From: CALIBK01 sp037444165
GTDB lineage: Bacteria; Desulfobacterota; BSN033; UBA1163
Reading direction: 5' to 3'
DNA length: 31,959 nt
Assembly (NCBI GenBank): GCA_037444165.1
Contig: JBBIMX010000027.1
Coordinates: 1 to 31,959 of the forward strand
The translations under genes and the position numbers were made by a program. Shown in pieces: positions 24,492-31,959 of this stretch. The notes beneath the pieces are model-generated. The model did no database searches. It saw only the letters and a program-made list of their open reading frames with translations, and was not told the DNA's origin. The stretch's first letter is position 1. Each line of letters begins with the position of its first letter.

Positions 24492-27400
24492 TTAGCTCTT
24501 AGCTGATTTTTTGGCTGGTGCTGGAGCCAGCTTTCTCACATTGGCCATAAACGCTTTGGACTCGGGAATCATGGTATTGGGGTCTCCGATGGTGGGGGTC
24601 AAAAGGTTTGCACTCTCACCCCCATCCTTTGGATGGAGCCAACCAAAATGCCATGGGAGTCCAATGAGATGAACCGTTTGGCCAGCAATGTTAAAGGGCT
24701 TTAGCCGGGAAGTGACGATGGCCACAGCCTCTAATTTCCCTCGAGGGGTTTCCACCACTACCCGATCACCGTTTTTGATTCCTCGCAATTTGGCAAGTTC
24801 GATGCTCAATTCACAGAACACTTGAGGTTCAGCTTCGATCAACCAGGGTAACCACCGTGTTAATACTCCGGTTTGCCAGTGTTCAGTCACTCGATAGGTG
24901 GTGCAGACGAAGGGATATTTCGGATCGCAAGTAGCAAACGTATCAGGGCCACCCTCGAAGATCTTGACGACTGGATTGATCCGCTGGTTGGATAGAAGGT
25001 TTTTCTCAATCGGACATTCAAGAGGCTCATAGTGTTCTGGGAAAGGCCCATCTGCAAGCCCTGGCCCAAAGATGGAGGCCACGCCATCGGGTTTCATGAT
25101 GAATGGATAGGCTCCGTTTGTTCCCATTGGAGGCACTGCATTGTCAGGGACGTCTCCAATCCATTTTTTGGCAGAAGGATCCCACCTGAGAAGGGGCCTT
25201 TTGGGATCTCGAGGATTCCCCTCCAGGTCAACCGAGGCCCGGTTATAAATGATTCTTCGATTCAGTGGCCAGCACCAGGACCACTCAGGATAGAGCCCTA
25301 AACCGGTAGGATCGGACTTCCCTCGACGGGCAGCCATATTCCCCGATTCGTTATAGCTTCCAGAATAGAGCCAATTCCCACAGGAGGTCGCCCCATCCTC
25401 TTTTAATGCAACGAAATTGGGAACCAATTTCCCTGTGTTTAGGTCGTATCCGTTAATTTCTTTGGCTACTTTGTGAACATCAAAATGACCATTGGTTTCA
25501 TAATCCCATTTCAAATTGAGGATCGGTTCTGGAAAGGCTCCTTTTTCTTTTTCATAGAGGGCCCGAACCTTCTTGAATAGCTCATACATGATATCTCCAT
25601 CAGGTCTGGCTTCTCCAGGGGGATGGGCTGCCTTATAGCGCCACTGCATCCAGCGCCCACTATTGGAAATACTTCCTTCTTTCTCCATGAAGGCAGCGCA
25701 TGGAAGCTGAAAGACCTCGGTCTTCACCTTCTTAGGATCCATTCCCGGCCCTCTCCAGAACTCCGCTGTCTCACTATCAAAGACATTCACATTGACCATC
25801 CAGTCAAGTTTAGCCAGGGCTTGTCGAACTTTTCCTGCGTTAGCACTGGAACAGGCCGGATTCATTCCCCAGGCAAAGAAACCGCTAAAGGTTCCTTTAT
25901 ACATCTCATCAAAGAGATTGAGCCATGAAGCATCCTGACCTGGATCAAGTTTGGGCAACCAGGAATATCCAAAATCATTCTCTTTGGTTGCCTTATCTCC
26001 AAACATCGATTTCAAAAAACTGACTATATATTTGGGTCGATGTCTCCACCAGTTAACACTTCTTGGATCCTTAGTTTGAGGAGTCGTCTTATTATAATCG
26101 GCAAGGGTAGGCCATTGGGCCCTTGGAATAGGTAAATAGCCTGGCAGGATGTGGTATAGAAGGGCTTGATCCGTGGAGCCTTGAACATTGGACTCCCCTC
26201 TCAAGGCATTGACTCCACCCCCTGCAATTCCCATATTTCCGAGAAGACTCTGAATGATGGACATGGCCCTTATGTTCTGCACACCAACCGTATGCTGTGT
26301 CCATCCCATTGCATAGAGGACCGTCCCTGCCTTGTCAGGCGTTCCAGTAGAGGCATAGACTTTGTAGACCTTTTCCAGGTCAGCCATAGGAGTCCCCGTA
26401 ATCTCGGATACCTTCTGGAGGGTATATCGTGAGTAATGTTTTTTCAAAAGTTGGAAGACACAGTGGGGATCCTGAAGAGTCATATCCTTTTTGGGTATTC
26501 CATTTTCATCCCTTTCGAATGTCCAAGTCGACTTATCATAAGCTCTTTTGGTAGGATCATAGCCCGAGAAAAGACCATCCTCAAAACTAAATTTCGGATT
26601 TACGATAAATGGAGCATTCGTATAATTCTTGACATAGAACTCATCATAAAGATGGTTATCAAGGATGTATTTAATCATTCCTCCTAAAAAGGCGATATCC
26701 GTACCTGAACGGAGGCGAACAAAGATATCTGCCTTTGCAGAGGTTCTGGTAAATCTTGGATCCACATGGATAAAGATTGCTCCTCTATCTTTGGCTGCCT
26801 GGATCCATTTAAATGAGACAGGGTGATTCTCTGCTACATTTCCACCCATGTTCAAGATGACATCCGCATTTCTGAAATCGATATAATGGTTGGTCATTGC
26901 GCCGCGTCCAAACGACTCTGCCAGAGCCGCAACCGTAGCGCTGTGTCAGATCCGGGCCTGATTTTCGATGTAGACAATCCCCAATGCTCTGAGGAATTTC
27001 TGATAGAGCCAGCACTCTTCGTTATCCATTGCCGCACTGCCCACCGAGGCAATGCCATTGGTTCGATTGACCACCTGGCCCTGGGCATTCTTCTCCATGA
27101 AGCTGGCATCTCGGCTCTTTTTGATATTGGCCGCAATCTTATCTAATGCCCATTCCCAGCTTACCTCCTTCCATTGGGTGCTGTAGGGAGCGCGATAACG
27201 AACCTTCTGGAGGCGATTGGGATTGTTTGCAATCTGGTAACTCGCTGCACCCTTGGCACAGAGAGCCCCTTCATTGATGGGATGATCAGGGTCCCCTTCG
27301 GTATTAATTACCTTCCCTTTGGCATCCGTATGGATGATGAGTCCACATCCAACAGAACAGTAGCAACAGATTGATGTGGTTTCTTTTGCTCCCTTGATTC

Positions 27401-27515
27401 TAAGTTCTTGGGCATAGGACTCAATCGGTGTAAGATCAAATCCCAATCCACCAAGAAGAGTCCCTGCTGTGGTAACTCCTGAAATCTTTAAAAAATCCCT
27501 TCTTGTGATTTTCAT
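24492..27515 (-). CDS. fdhA: Formate dehydrogenase alpha subunit, selenocysteine-containing, Tat-exported
   Basis: A 1007-residue molybdenum/tungsten bis-MGD formate dehydrogenase, oxidising formate to CO2 or the reverse. The reading frame is interrupted once by TGA at 26946-26948, in the context ARI-U-HSATVA, exactly where selenocysteine (residue 190) ligates the metal in this family. It is therefore one gene, not two. A twin-arginine signal TRRDFLK (4-10) and hydrophobic stretch direct export. The proximal 4Fe-4S ligands are Cys50, Cys53, Cys57 and Cys86. The partner fdhB follows by 14 bases. No cytochrome b subunit is encoded, so electrons probably go to a periplasmic cytochrome c. The start ATG at 27515 has GGTGAG about 9 bases upstream. 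Confidence 0.96.
26912..26930 (-). promoter_or_regulatory. Candidate bacterial SECIS hairpin of fdhA
   Basis: Within the coding sequence, starting 16 bases after the UGA, GCGGCTCT pairs with AGAGTCGT around a GGC loop (8 bp including two G-U pairs). Position and size suit the SelB-binding stem-loop. The apical bases differ from the E. coli fdhF element, so it is a candidate only. Confidence 0.5.
26946..26948 (-). other. In-frame UGA decoded as selenocysteine
   Basis: TGA on the minus strand joins two halves of fdhA in the same frame, with conserved FDH sequence on both sides. The residue after it is the conserved His. selA in the same window supports decoding. Confidence 0.95.
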
Positions 27516-27638
27516 AATGGATAGCTCACCTTCCTTTCTTTTATTTAATTTTTTAAATTAGGATTAATCTTCTTTTCACCCCCCCTTTCTATCTGTATTT
27601 TAAATTAGGATAGGAATTTAAAAAAATAGTATTTTAAC

Positions 27639-27658
27639 TTTGTGAAACATAACACAAA
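27639..27658. promoter_or_regulatory. CRP/FNR-type palindrome upstream of fdhA
   Basis: TTTGTG-N8-CACAAA, a perfect 6-bp inverted repeat. Its core TGTGA-N6-ACACA matches nine of ten positions of the CRP-family consensus TGTGA-N6-TCACA. It overlaps the -10 of the best fdhA promoter candidate. A repressor role there, or activation of a start further downstream, are both possible. Confidence 0.45.
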
Positions 27659-27673
27659 AAAAATTTTTGTCAA
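27646..27673 (-). promoter_or_regulatory. Candidate fdhA promoter
   Basis: On the minus strand a perfect TTGACA (27668-27673), a 16-base spacer and TATGTT (27646-27651). This would give a leader of about 125 bases before the fdhA ATG. The -35 ends 11 bases from the edge of the MITE-like element. Confidence 0.45.
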
Positions 27674-27684
27674 GTAAAAATTGG

Positions 27685-27807
27685 GAGAGCTCTGAAAAAG
27701 TATTTAAAACGAGTTTTATAGTTAGTCAATTAGCTTCTCAATGCCTGCATTCGAAGGGTTTTGGAACCCTACCTCCCCAGTCTTTCTATGGCTTTTTCAG
27801 AGCTCTC
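27685..27807. mobile_element. MITE-like element, 123 bp, with 16-bp terminal inverted repeats and 5-bp target duplication
   Basis: Both ends carry the perfect 16-bp inverted repeat GAGAGCTCTGAAAAAG (27685-27700 and, inverted, 27792-27807). Immediately outside are direct copies of ATTGG (27680-27684 and 27808-27812), as left by transposition. The interior of 91 bases has no coding capacity and contains a small perfect hairpin, AGGGTT-TTGG-AACCCT (27755-27770). This is the structure of a non-autonomous miniature inverted-repeat element. The transposase family that would move it is not identifiable from the ends. It inserted beside the fdhA promoter region in an AT-rich intergenic stretch. Confidence 0.75.
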
Positions 27808-28084
27808 ATTGGATAGATTCTAAAAATATTCTCACCTCAAAGATAAGAATGCTTTGAAGAATATATTTATAACATTTGAATAGCATATTTATTTGAAAAT
27901 GGAAATTTTTCTTTACATTGCCACGCTCAACTGCCTTTCTACAAAACTTCTTCCACCCTTTTATATGATGGATTTCATCAAGTAAAAATACGGGCTCCCC
28001 TTGAATAAATTCGGGCTTCAACTCCAAGAATGAATTCCTTAACAGTTCAAAATCTCCTTTATCGAAACCCGTTAGCCTTTCATC
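27806..28084 (-). pseudogene. Remnant of an AAA-type (AAA_14/DUF4143-like) ATPase
   Basis: An open stretch of about 92 codons without a suitable start. Its middle reads DERLTGFDKGDF, then ELKPEFIQGEP and VFLLDEIHHIKGWKKF, ending near VERGN. The LDEIHHIKGWKKF part looks like the Walker B region of AAA_14-type ATPases (LDEIQ..GWEKF). The Walker A loop that should precede it is missing, and a TAA at 28085-28087 closes the frame upstream. After VERGN the similarity stops and the sequence becomes AT-rich noise. The frame ends in the edge of the MITE-like element. It is a decayed fragment, perhaps left from an older insertion or toxin-antitoxin-type locus, and is unlikely to be expressed. Confidence 0.5.
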
Positions 28085-28087
28085 TTA

Positions 28088-28404
28088 AAATGATTTTTCC
28101 CTTCAATGAGAGGTTCCATATTAAATTATTCCATATTTAACCCAATTTATTTTTCTTGACATTTTCTATTAAAAGTGGCAAAAGTTTGGAAAAAAGTAGT
28201 AATTAATTTCCATTTTTCTTTGACTATTAATATGGACAAAAATGTAATTCTGAAGACTTTTTGTCATTCAACAACCCATTAATAATTTTTCATTATTTGA
28301 TTGGATTTTAATCAATTTAGCCCAATTTTTTATAAATTCCTGTGGCTTTTTATTTGCATAGTTTAGGTTAACGAAAGAAAATTTTAAAATTAATAACTCA
28401 TAAC
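28088..28404. other. AT-rich intergenic region upstream of the fibronectin-domain gene
   Basis: No gene is seen. Besides the promoter candidate at 28220-28248 it holds an inverted repeat TTGATT-N7-AATCAA (28297-28315), which may be an operator or a weak hairpin. TTGACA at 28156-28161 has no -10 partner. The base composition is clearly more AT-rich than the region left of 27500. Confidence 0.6.
28220..28248 (+). promoter_or_regulatory. Candidate promoter for the secreted repeat-protein genes
   Basis: TTGACT (28220-28225), a 17-base spacer and TGTAAT (28243-28248), each a 5-of-6 match. The leader to the ATG at 28405 would be about 150 bases, and no clear ribosome site precedes that ATG. AT-rich sequence makes chance matches likelier. 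Confidence 0.45.
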
Positions 28405-29232
28405 ATGACACTTTTAAAGAACTTTGCTTTTATTAATCTATTTTTCTTTGTTTTTTGTATAAATCTTTCTCTGGCTGCTGAGGTTAGGGTTACATGGGAC
28501 CCAAATAGTGAGCCAGATATTGCAGGATATAAAGTTTATTATGGCACAAGATCAAGAAACTATGAGAATACAATTGATACAGGAAATATTAATTATTATA
28601 CCATTCAAAATTTGGATTTAAATACCCCTTATTTTTTTGCTGTAACTGCTTATGATACGAATGGTTTGGAAAGCGATTTTTCAGAAGAGATCGGTGTAAT
28701 AATAAAAGACATTCGCACAGGTTGGAACTTAATCTCTATTCCTTTTTCGATAGGTACTACTCCCCTAACACAGTATATTTTCCCATCCAATTTAAACAAA
28801 ATTGAAAAAATTTTAACCTATATAGCAAGCGATACAAGCGATCCATGGAAAGTTTATGACCCAAACGCCCCCTCGTATGTGAATGACCTCGTCAATTTGA
28901 ATGAAACCCTGGGACTCTGGATCAAAGCAAAAGAAGATATGAATTTAATCCTTTATGGGAAATTTATTCCAAATTCAAATTTGCCACTTTCTGTAGGTTG
29001 GAATCTCATCCAATATCCGGGTATTCAAAAAAAATCAGTCACCGAAGCCCTATCCTCCATCTCCGGTAAATATGAAAAGATTCTTTACTACCAGGCCACC
29101 GATCTTCAGGATCCATGGAAGGTTTTTGATCCAGTTGCTCCCTCCTATGTAAATGACCTCGAGGAACTTGAGCCAGGCGGGGGGTACTGGATTAAGATTA
29201 AGGAGAATTGTAACTGGATAATCAATAATTAA
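28405..29232 (+). CDS. Secreted fibronectin type III domain protein with an internal duplication
   Basis: A 275-residue exported protein. Residues 1-25 are a signal peptide ending at SLAAE. Residues about 26-100 form a fibronectin type III domain (VTWDPNSEPDIAGYKVYYG, then PYFFAVTAYD). Two tandem repeats of about 90 residues follow, each opening with GWNLI (106 and 198) and carrying DPWKV-DP-APSYVNDL (146 and 236) and WIK-KE near the end. The repeats remain close at DNA level, so the duplication is fairly recent. No anchor or sorting signal is seen. It is probably an extracellular or surface-associated adhesive or structural protein, and its ligand is unknown. It is followed 20 bases later by another secreted repeat protein, and both are AT-rich, hinting at acquisition. 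Confidence 0.75.
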   Translation: MTLLKNFAFINLFFFVFCINLSLAAEVRVTWDPNSEPDIAGYKVYYGTRSRNYENTIDTGNINYYTIQNLDLNTPYFFAVTAYDTNGLESDFSEEIGVIIKDIRTGWNLISIPFSIGTTPLTQYIFPSNLNKIEKILTYIASDTSDPWKVYDPNAPSYVNDLVNLNETLGLWIKAKEDMNLILYGKFIPNSNLPLSVGWNLIQYPGIQKKSVTEALSSISGKYEKILYYQATDLQDPWKVFDPVAPSYVNDLEELEPGGGYWIKIKENCNWIINN

Positions 29233-29252
29233 ATATAAATATGGAGTTCCCG

Positions 29253-30878
29253 ATGACTAGAATAAAAAAATGCTTCTTTTTTCTTATTATTTCGGTCTTT
29301 TTCATGATGGGTGCGGAAGATCTCATGGCTGTCCCACTTTTCCCCCATTATGTTTATGGAAAAGTTAAAAAGGACGGAGCTAATGTCCCTTCTGGAACAA
29401 CTATTTCAGCTCTCATTAATGGAAAAGCTTATGAATCTACATCAATTTTTATCGATGGAAGTGATTCCCGCTATGTAATACAAATCCCTGGTGATGATAC
29501 AGATACATCAACGAAAGAAGGTGGGGTTAATGGGGATTTGGTTCAATTTATGGTGGGAAGTGAACTTGCCAGCCAGACCCTTACCTTCAAATCTGGTGAA
29601 ACAACCGAACTTGACCTTAATATAGTTACCCCAGTGCCGCAATACACCCTTACGATTGATATAAATCCTTATAATGGTGGAACAGTTACTAAGAATCCTA
29701 ATAAGGCCAATTATAATTCTGGGGAAACAGTCACTCTCACTGCGGTAGCCAATTCAGGATACCAATTTTCTTCCTGGAGTGGGGATGCCTCTGGTTCAAA
29801 TCCCATTATTACCATAACCATGAACCAAAATAAATCCATCGTTGCCAATTTTTCTGCGATAAATACAAACCAATACAATCTCTACGTCTCGGTAAATCCC
29901 TCAAATGCGGGTTACGTCTCCATCACCCCCTATAAATCCGCTTATAATTTAGGGGATCAGGTCGCTCTCCAGGCTGTTCCATATAGTGGTTATACCTTTA
30001 GCCACTGGAGTGGAGATGCATCCGGTTCAGCTAATCCGATCACCATTAATATTGACGGGAATAAGAATGTAGTGGCTAATTTCAACTCTTCAACGAATGA
30101 GACTGTAACCACCCCGCAGATTCTTTCAGGACCATTAAAAGGGATGGTCAATGTTTCCTATACTTTTACCACAGGAGGCTCTACATGTAGCCTCGGCCAT
30201 CAAGTCCAGTATATGTTTGATTGGGGAGACGGGAAAAATTCAGGCTGGTTGCCTACAGGAAAACTTGATGCCTCCAACTTTTGGACCTCCCCTGGGATAT
30301 ATGCTATAAAGGTTCGCGCAAGGTGTGCCTCGAATCCTTCCATTGTTTCTCAATGGTCGAATCCTCTAAATATAACTATTGAGAATCCCAAAAGCCTTCC
30401 TATGATAGGGTATCTTGAAAACCCATTAGATGGAACCACTGTCTTTGGAATTACAACAATCCATGGATGGGCAATCGATGGAAAGGGAATAAAGAAAGTT
30501 GAACTTTTCGTGGATGATCAATATATTTGTGACATACCCTACGGTTCTACTCGAAAGGATGTTCAAAAAGCTTATCCCAATTATCCTTTAGGAGAAAATT
30601 CTGGATTTGGAACAATCATGAACTACTCCCTTCTTACAGAAGGACTTCACACGATTAAAGTAAGACTTCACAATCTTGATGGGGAGACAAAAGATCTTTC
30701 CGCCAATATCCTGGTTGAAAAATTCCACGGAGAATTCGTCTCAGAAATGAATCCAAATGAAAGATGGTTCTACAATGTCAGTGTGATCGTAAATGGGGTG
30801 ATTAAAAAGTATGATGTTTTAATTCAATGGTCGAACGAAACTCAAAGCTTTGTAATTAAAAGGGTGATCCCAAAATAG
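29253..30878 (+). CDS. Secreted multidomain protein with InlB-type beta repeats
   Basis: A 541-residue exported protein. The signal peptide (residues 1-26) is followed by a beta-rich domain (about 30-128). Two divergent InlB B-type repeats come next, at 131-200 and 208-277, each with a WSGDASGS core and ending VANF. A PKD-like domain follows at about 287-376 (MFDWGDGKNSGW), then an Ig-like domain at about 385-490 (IHGWAIDGKGIKKVELFVD). The C-terminal 50 residues are not recognised. The ATG at 29253 is chosen over one at 29241 because GGAG (29243-29246) lies 6 bases before it and the signal peptide then begins normally. It is probably co-transcribed with the preceding gene. Its architecture is that of a surface or extracellular adhesion protein; no catalytic site is seen. 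Confidence 0.75.
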   Translation: MTRIKKCFFFLIISVFFMMGAEDLMAVPLFPHYVYGKVKKDGANVPSGTTISALINGKAYESTSIFIDGSDSRYVIQIPGDDTDTSTKEGGVNGDLVQFMVGSELASQTLTFKSGETTELDLNIVTPVPQYTLTIDINPYNGGTVTKNPNKANYNSGETVTLTAVANSGYQFSSWSGDASGSNPIITITMNQNKSIVANFSAINTNQYNLYVSVNPSNAGYVSITPYKSAYNLGDQVALQAVPYSGYTFSHWSGDASGSANPITINIDGNKNVVANFNSSTNETVTTPQILSGPLKGMVNVSYTFTTGGSTCSLGHQVQYMFDWGDGKNSGWLPTGKLDASNFWTSPGIYAIKVRARCASNPSIVSQWSNPLNITIENPKSLPMIGYLENPLDGTTVFGITTIHGWAIDGKGIKKVELFVDDQYICDIPYGSTRKDVQKAYPNYPLGENSGFGTIMNYSLLTEGLHTIKVRLHNLDGETKDLSANILVEKFHGEFVSEMNPNERWFYNVSVIVNGVIKKYDVLIQWSNETQSFVIKRVIPK

Positions 30879-30929
30879 TAAAAAGCATAGGGTTAAAATT
30901 TTTAAAAATAATTTAAACTAAAAAATACT

Positions 30930-31910
30930 TTACCTATCTGTTTCACAAATCCTCTTAATTACGTTTATCCATTCCATCTTAAATCTGTTAAGGCTAAATT
31001 GCTTTGCAAATTCATAACCCCATTGGCCTACCTCTGGATGATCCAGTGCATATTTCACCATCTCTTTAAGGTCTTCTATCCTCTCACAAATGAGTTGTTT
31101 CCCACCCTCAAGAAGTTCTCTCATCCCTCCAAGCCCTGATCCTATTACAGGGGTCTTACAGAGCATGGCCTCATGAGCTGTTCGATTCCAACCCTCCTTA
31201 AATTTTGACATGGTAATAACAATCGAGGCTGATTTTAAAAGAAGAAGATAATCTTTATAATTAAGATGAAGGTGTAATACAGGAAGATGGATATCCCTCT
31301 GACCACTGGTAACAAGAAAACAGTCAAGCCCCTTTAGAGATTCATAAACCTCTACCACACCCTTGATTCTCTGACAATTTCCAATATAAAGTATGGGCTT
31401 TTGCTCGAGCTTAAATCTTTTTTTAAAGGACGAAATCTCTTGTTCCTCAAATTGAAATTGTTCAACAGCGAATCCATTATAAATTACATAGACGGGTAAA
31501 AAACCCATATTTTGAAAATGATCCTGCCAGAATTTTGAAACAGTAATAATAGCATCCACTTTCTTAAGATTTCGATAAAAGGTCCCTTCAAGAGCATAGA
31601 AAATCGGTTTTTGATAAAAGGGCTGAATCGTTGGATCAATGTGGTGGATAAGGGCAATATTTTTCCCTTTGATTCGATCGTAGGGCATGGTCAAAATGGA
31701 ATCAAAGTTTCTGACCCATACCTCTTTTTCTCCTTTAATCCGGCAAAGTTTCCATAAAATAGCAGGATAAAGAATTTTAAAATATGGATCATATCCAACA
31801 TTGATCACTTCAACATCCCATTGGCTTGAAAGAATGGATTGAGCCATTTGAGCGTAAATGGTTTCCCCATAAGGTCGTCTAAGAACTTCAATCCACCCTA
31901 TCCTAATCAT
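30930..31910 (-). CDS. Glycosyltransferase family 4-like (GT-B fold)
   Basis: A 326-residue retaining-type glycosyltransferase. The C-terminal Rossmann domain contains ILYIGNCQRIKGV (near residue 173) and the sugar-nucleotide motif region EGWNRTAHEAMLCKTPVIG (about 239-257) followed by GGMRELL, which holds the EX7E-like acidic residues. The N-terminal acceptor domain includes ALIHHIDP and ITVSKFW. It is slightly short for the family. No signal peptide is seen, and it should act at the cytoplasmic face on a lipid- or protein-linked glycan. A weak GGA lies just before the ATG at 31910. It converges with the secreted repeat genes and may belong to a surface polysaccharide cluster continuing beyond the window. 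Confidence 0.88.
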   Translation of the reverse strand: MIRIGWIEVLRRPYGETIYAQMAQSILSSQWDVEVINVGYDPYFKILYPAILWKLCRIKGEKEVWVRNFDSILTMPYDRIKGKNIALIHHIDPTIQPFYQKPIFYALEGTFYRNLKKVDAIITVSKFWQDHFQNMGFLPVYVIYNGFAVEQFQFEEQEISSFKKRFKLEQKPILYIGNCQRIKGVVEVYESLKGLDCFLVTSGQRDIHLPVLHLHLNYKDYLLLLKSASIVITMSKFKEGWNRTAHEAMLCKTPVIGSGLGGMRELLEGGKQLICERIEDLKEMVKYALDHPEVGQWGYEFAKQFSLNRFKMEWINVIKRICETDR

Positions 31911-31959
31911 ATTCCTGAAACAAAATAGATCTTTTATAAAGCACCTTAGAAAAACTTAA

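Noticed and set aside
24492..27515. fdhA as two genes or a frameshifted pseudogene
   Set aside because: The two open frames are in register and separated only by one TGA in the conserved selenocysteine context. selA is present.
28176..28190. Possible sigma-54 promoter (TGGCA followed by TTGGA)
   Set aside because: The spacing between GG and the second element is off by one and the invariant GC is replaced by GG.
1..31959. CRISPR array, tRNA or rRNA genes
   Set aside because: No regularly spaced direct repeats and no tRNA- or rRNA-like sequence were recognised in the intergenic regions on either strand.

Overview
The window looks like a scaffold from a strictly anaerobic, respiratory or syntrophic bacterium, most likely a member of the Desulfobacterota (the old Deltaproteobacteria). 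This rests on gene content, not on any marker gene: a Desulfovibrio-type periplasmic selenocysteine formate dehydrogenase (FdhAB with FdhE), an octaheme cytochrome c, a ccsA-hemA-hemC-hemD operon, UbiD/UbiX decarboxylase genes and two B12-binding radical SAM proteins. A 52-base run of N marks the sequence as a draft assembly.

Layout. (1) 75-1471, minus strand: a LysR regulator followed by a small metallophosphoesterase. (2) 1574-6760, plus strand: ubiD, a Tm-1-like/UPF0261 gene, ubiX, then an octaheme cytochrome. The 102-bp lysR/ubiD divergent region holds a readable LysR box and two overlapping promoters. (3) 6770-15001, minus strand: one long operon running radical SAM, ccsA, hemA, galT, hemC, hemD, a HAD hydrolase and a secreted esterase. 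(4) 15202-18123, plus strand: acyl-CoA dehydrogenase, a ketosynthase-like protein lacking both catalytic histidines, and a small membrane protein, all overlapping. (5) 18163-27515, minus strand: the formate/selenium block. Its order of transcription is fdhA (in-frame UGA read as selenocysteine), fdhB, a strong terminator, fdhE, a lipoprotein/patatin locus interrupted by the N run, a B12-binding radical SAM gene, and selA. (6) 27516-31959: an AT-rich accessory segment. It holds a 123-bp MITE-like element with perfect 16-bp terminal inverted repeats and a 5-bp target duplication, a broken AAA ATPase remnant, two secreted repeat-domain proteins and a glycosyltransferase.

How the parts fit. SelA makes the Sec-tRNA needed to translate FdhA, and FdhE matures the enzyme. 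FdhAB has no membrane subunit, so its electrons probably go to periplasmic c-type cytochromes. CcsA and the Hem enzymes supply the haem and the assembly machinery for such cytochromes, including the octaheme protein encoded here. UbiX makes prenyl-FMN for UbiD, whose substrate is probably an aromatic or unsaturated acid sensed by the divergent LysR protein. The acyl-CoA dehydrogenase/ketosynthase-like pair and the radical SAM-selA pair have no assignable pathway and are the least explained parts. No complete new system can be demonstrated. The strongest unexpected signals are the MITE-like element beside the fdh promoter, the His-less ketosynthase-like protein and the probable lipoprotein-patatin fusion.
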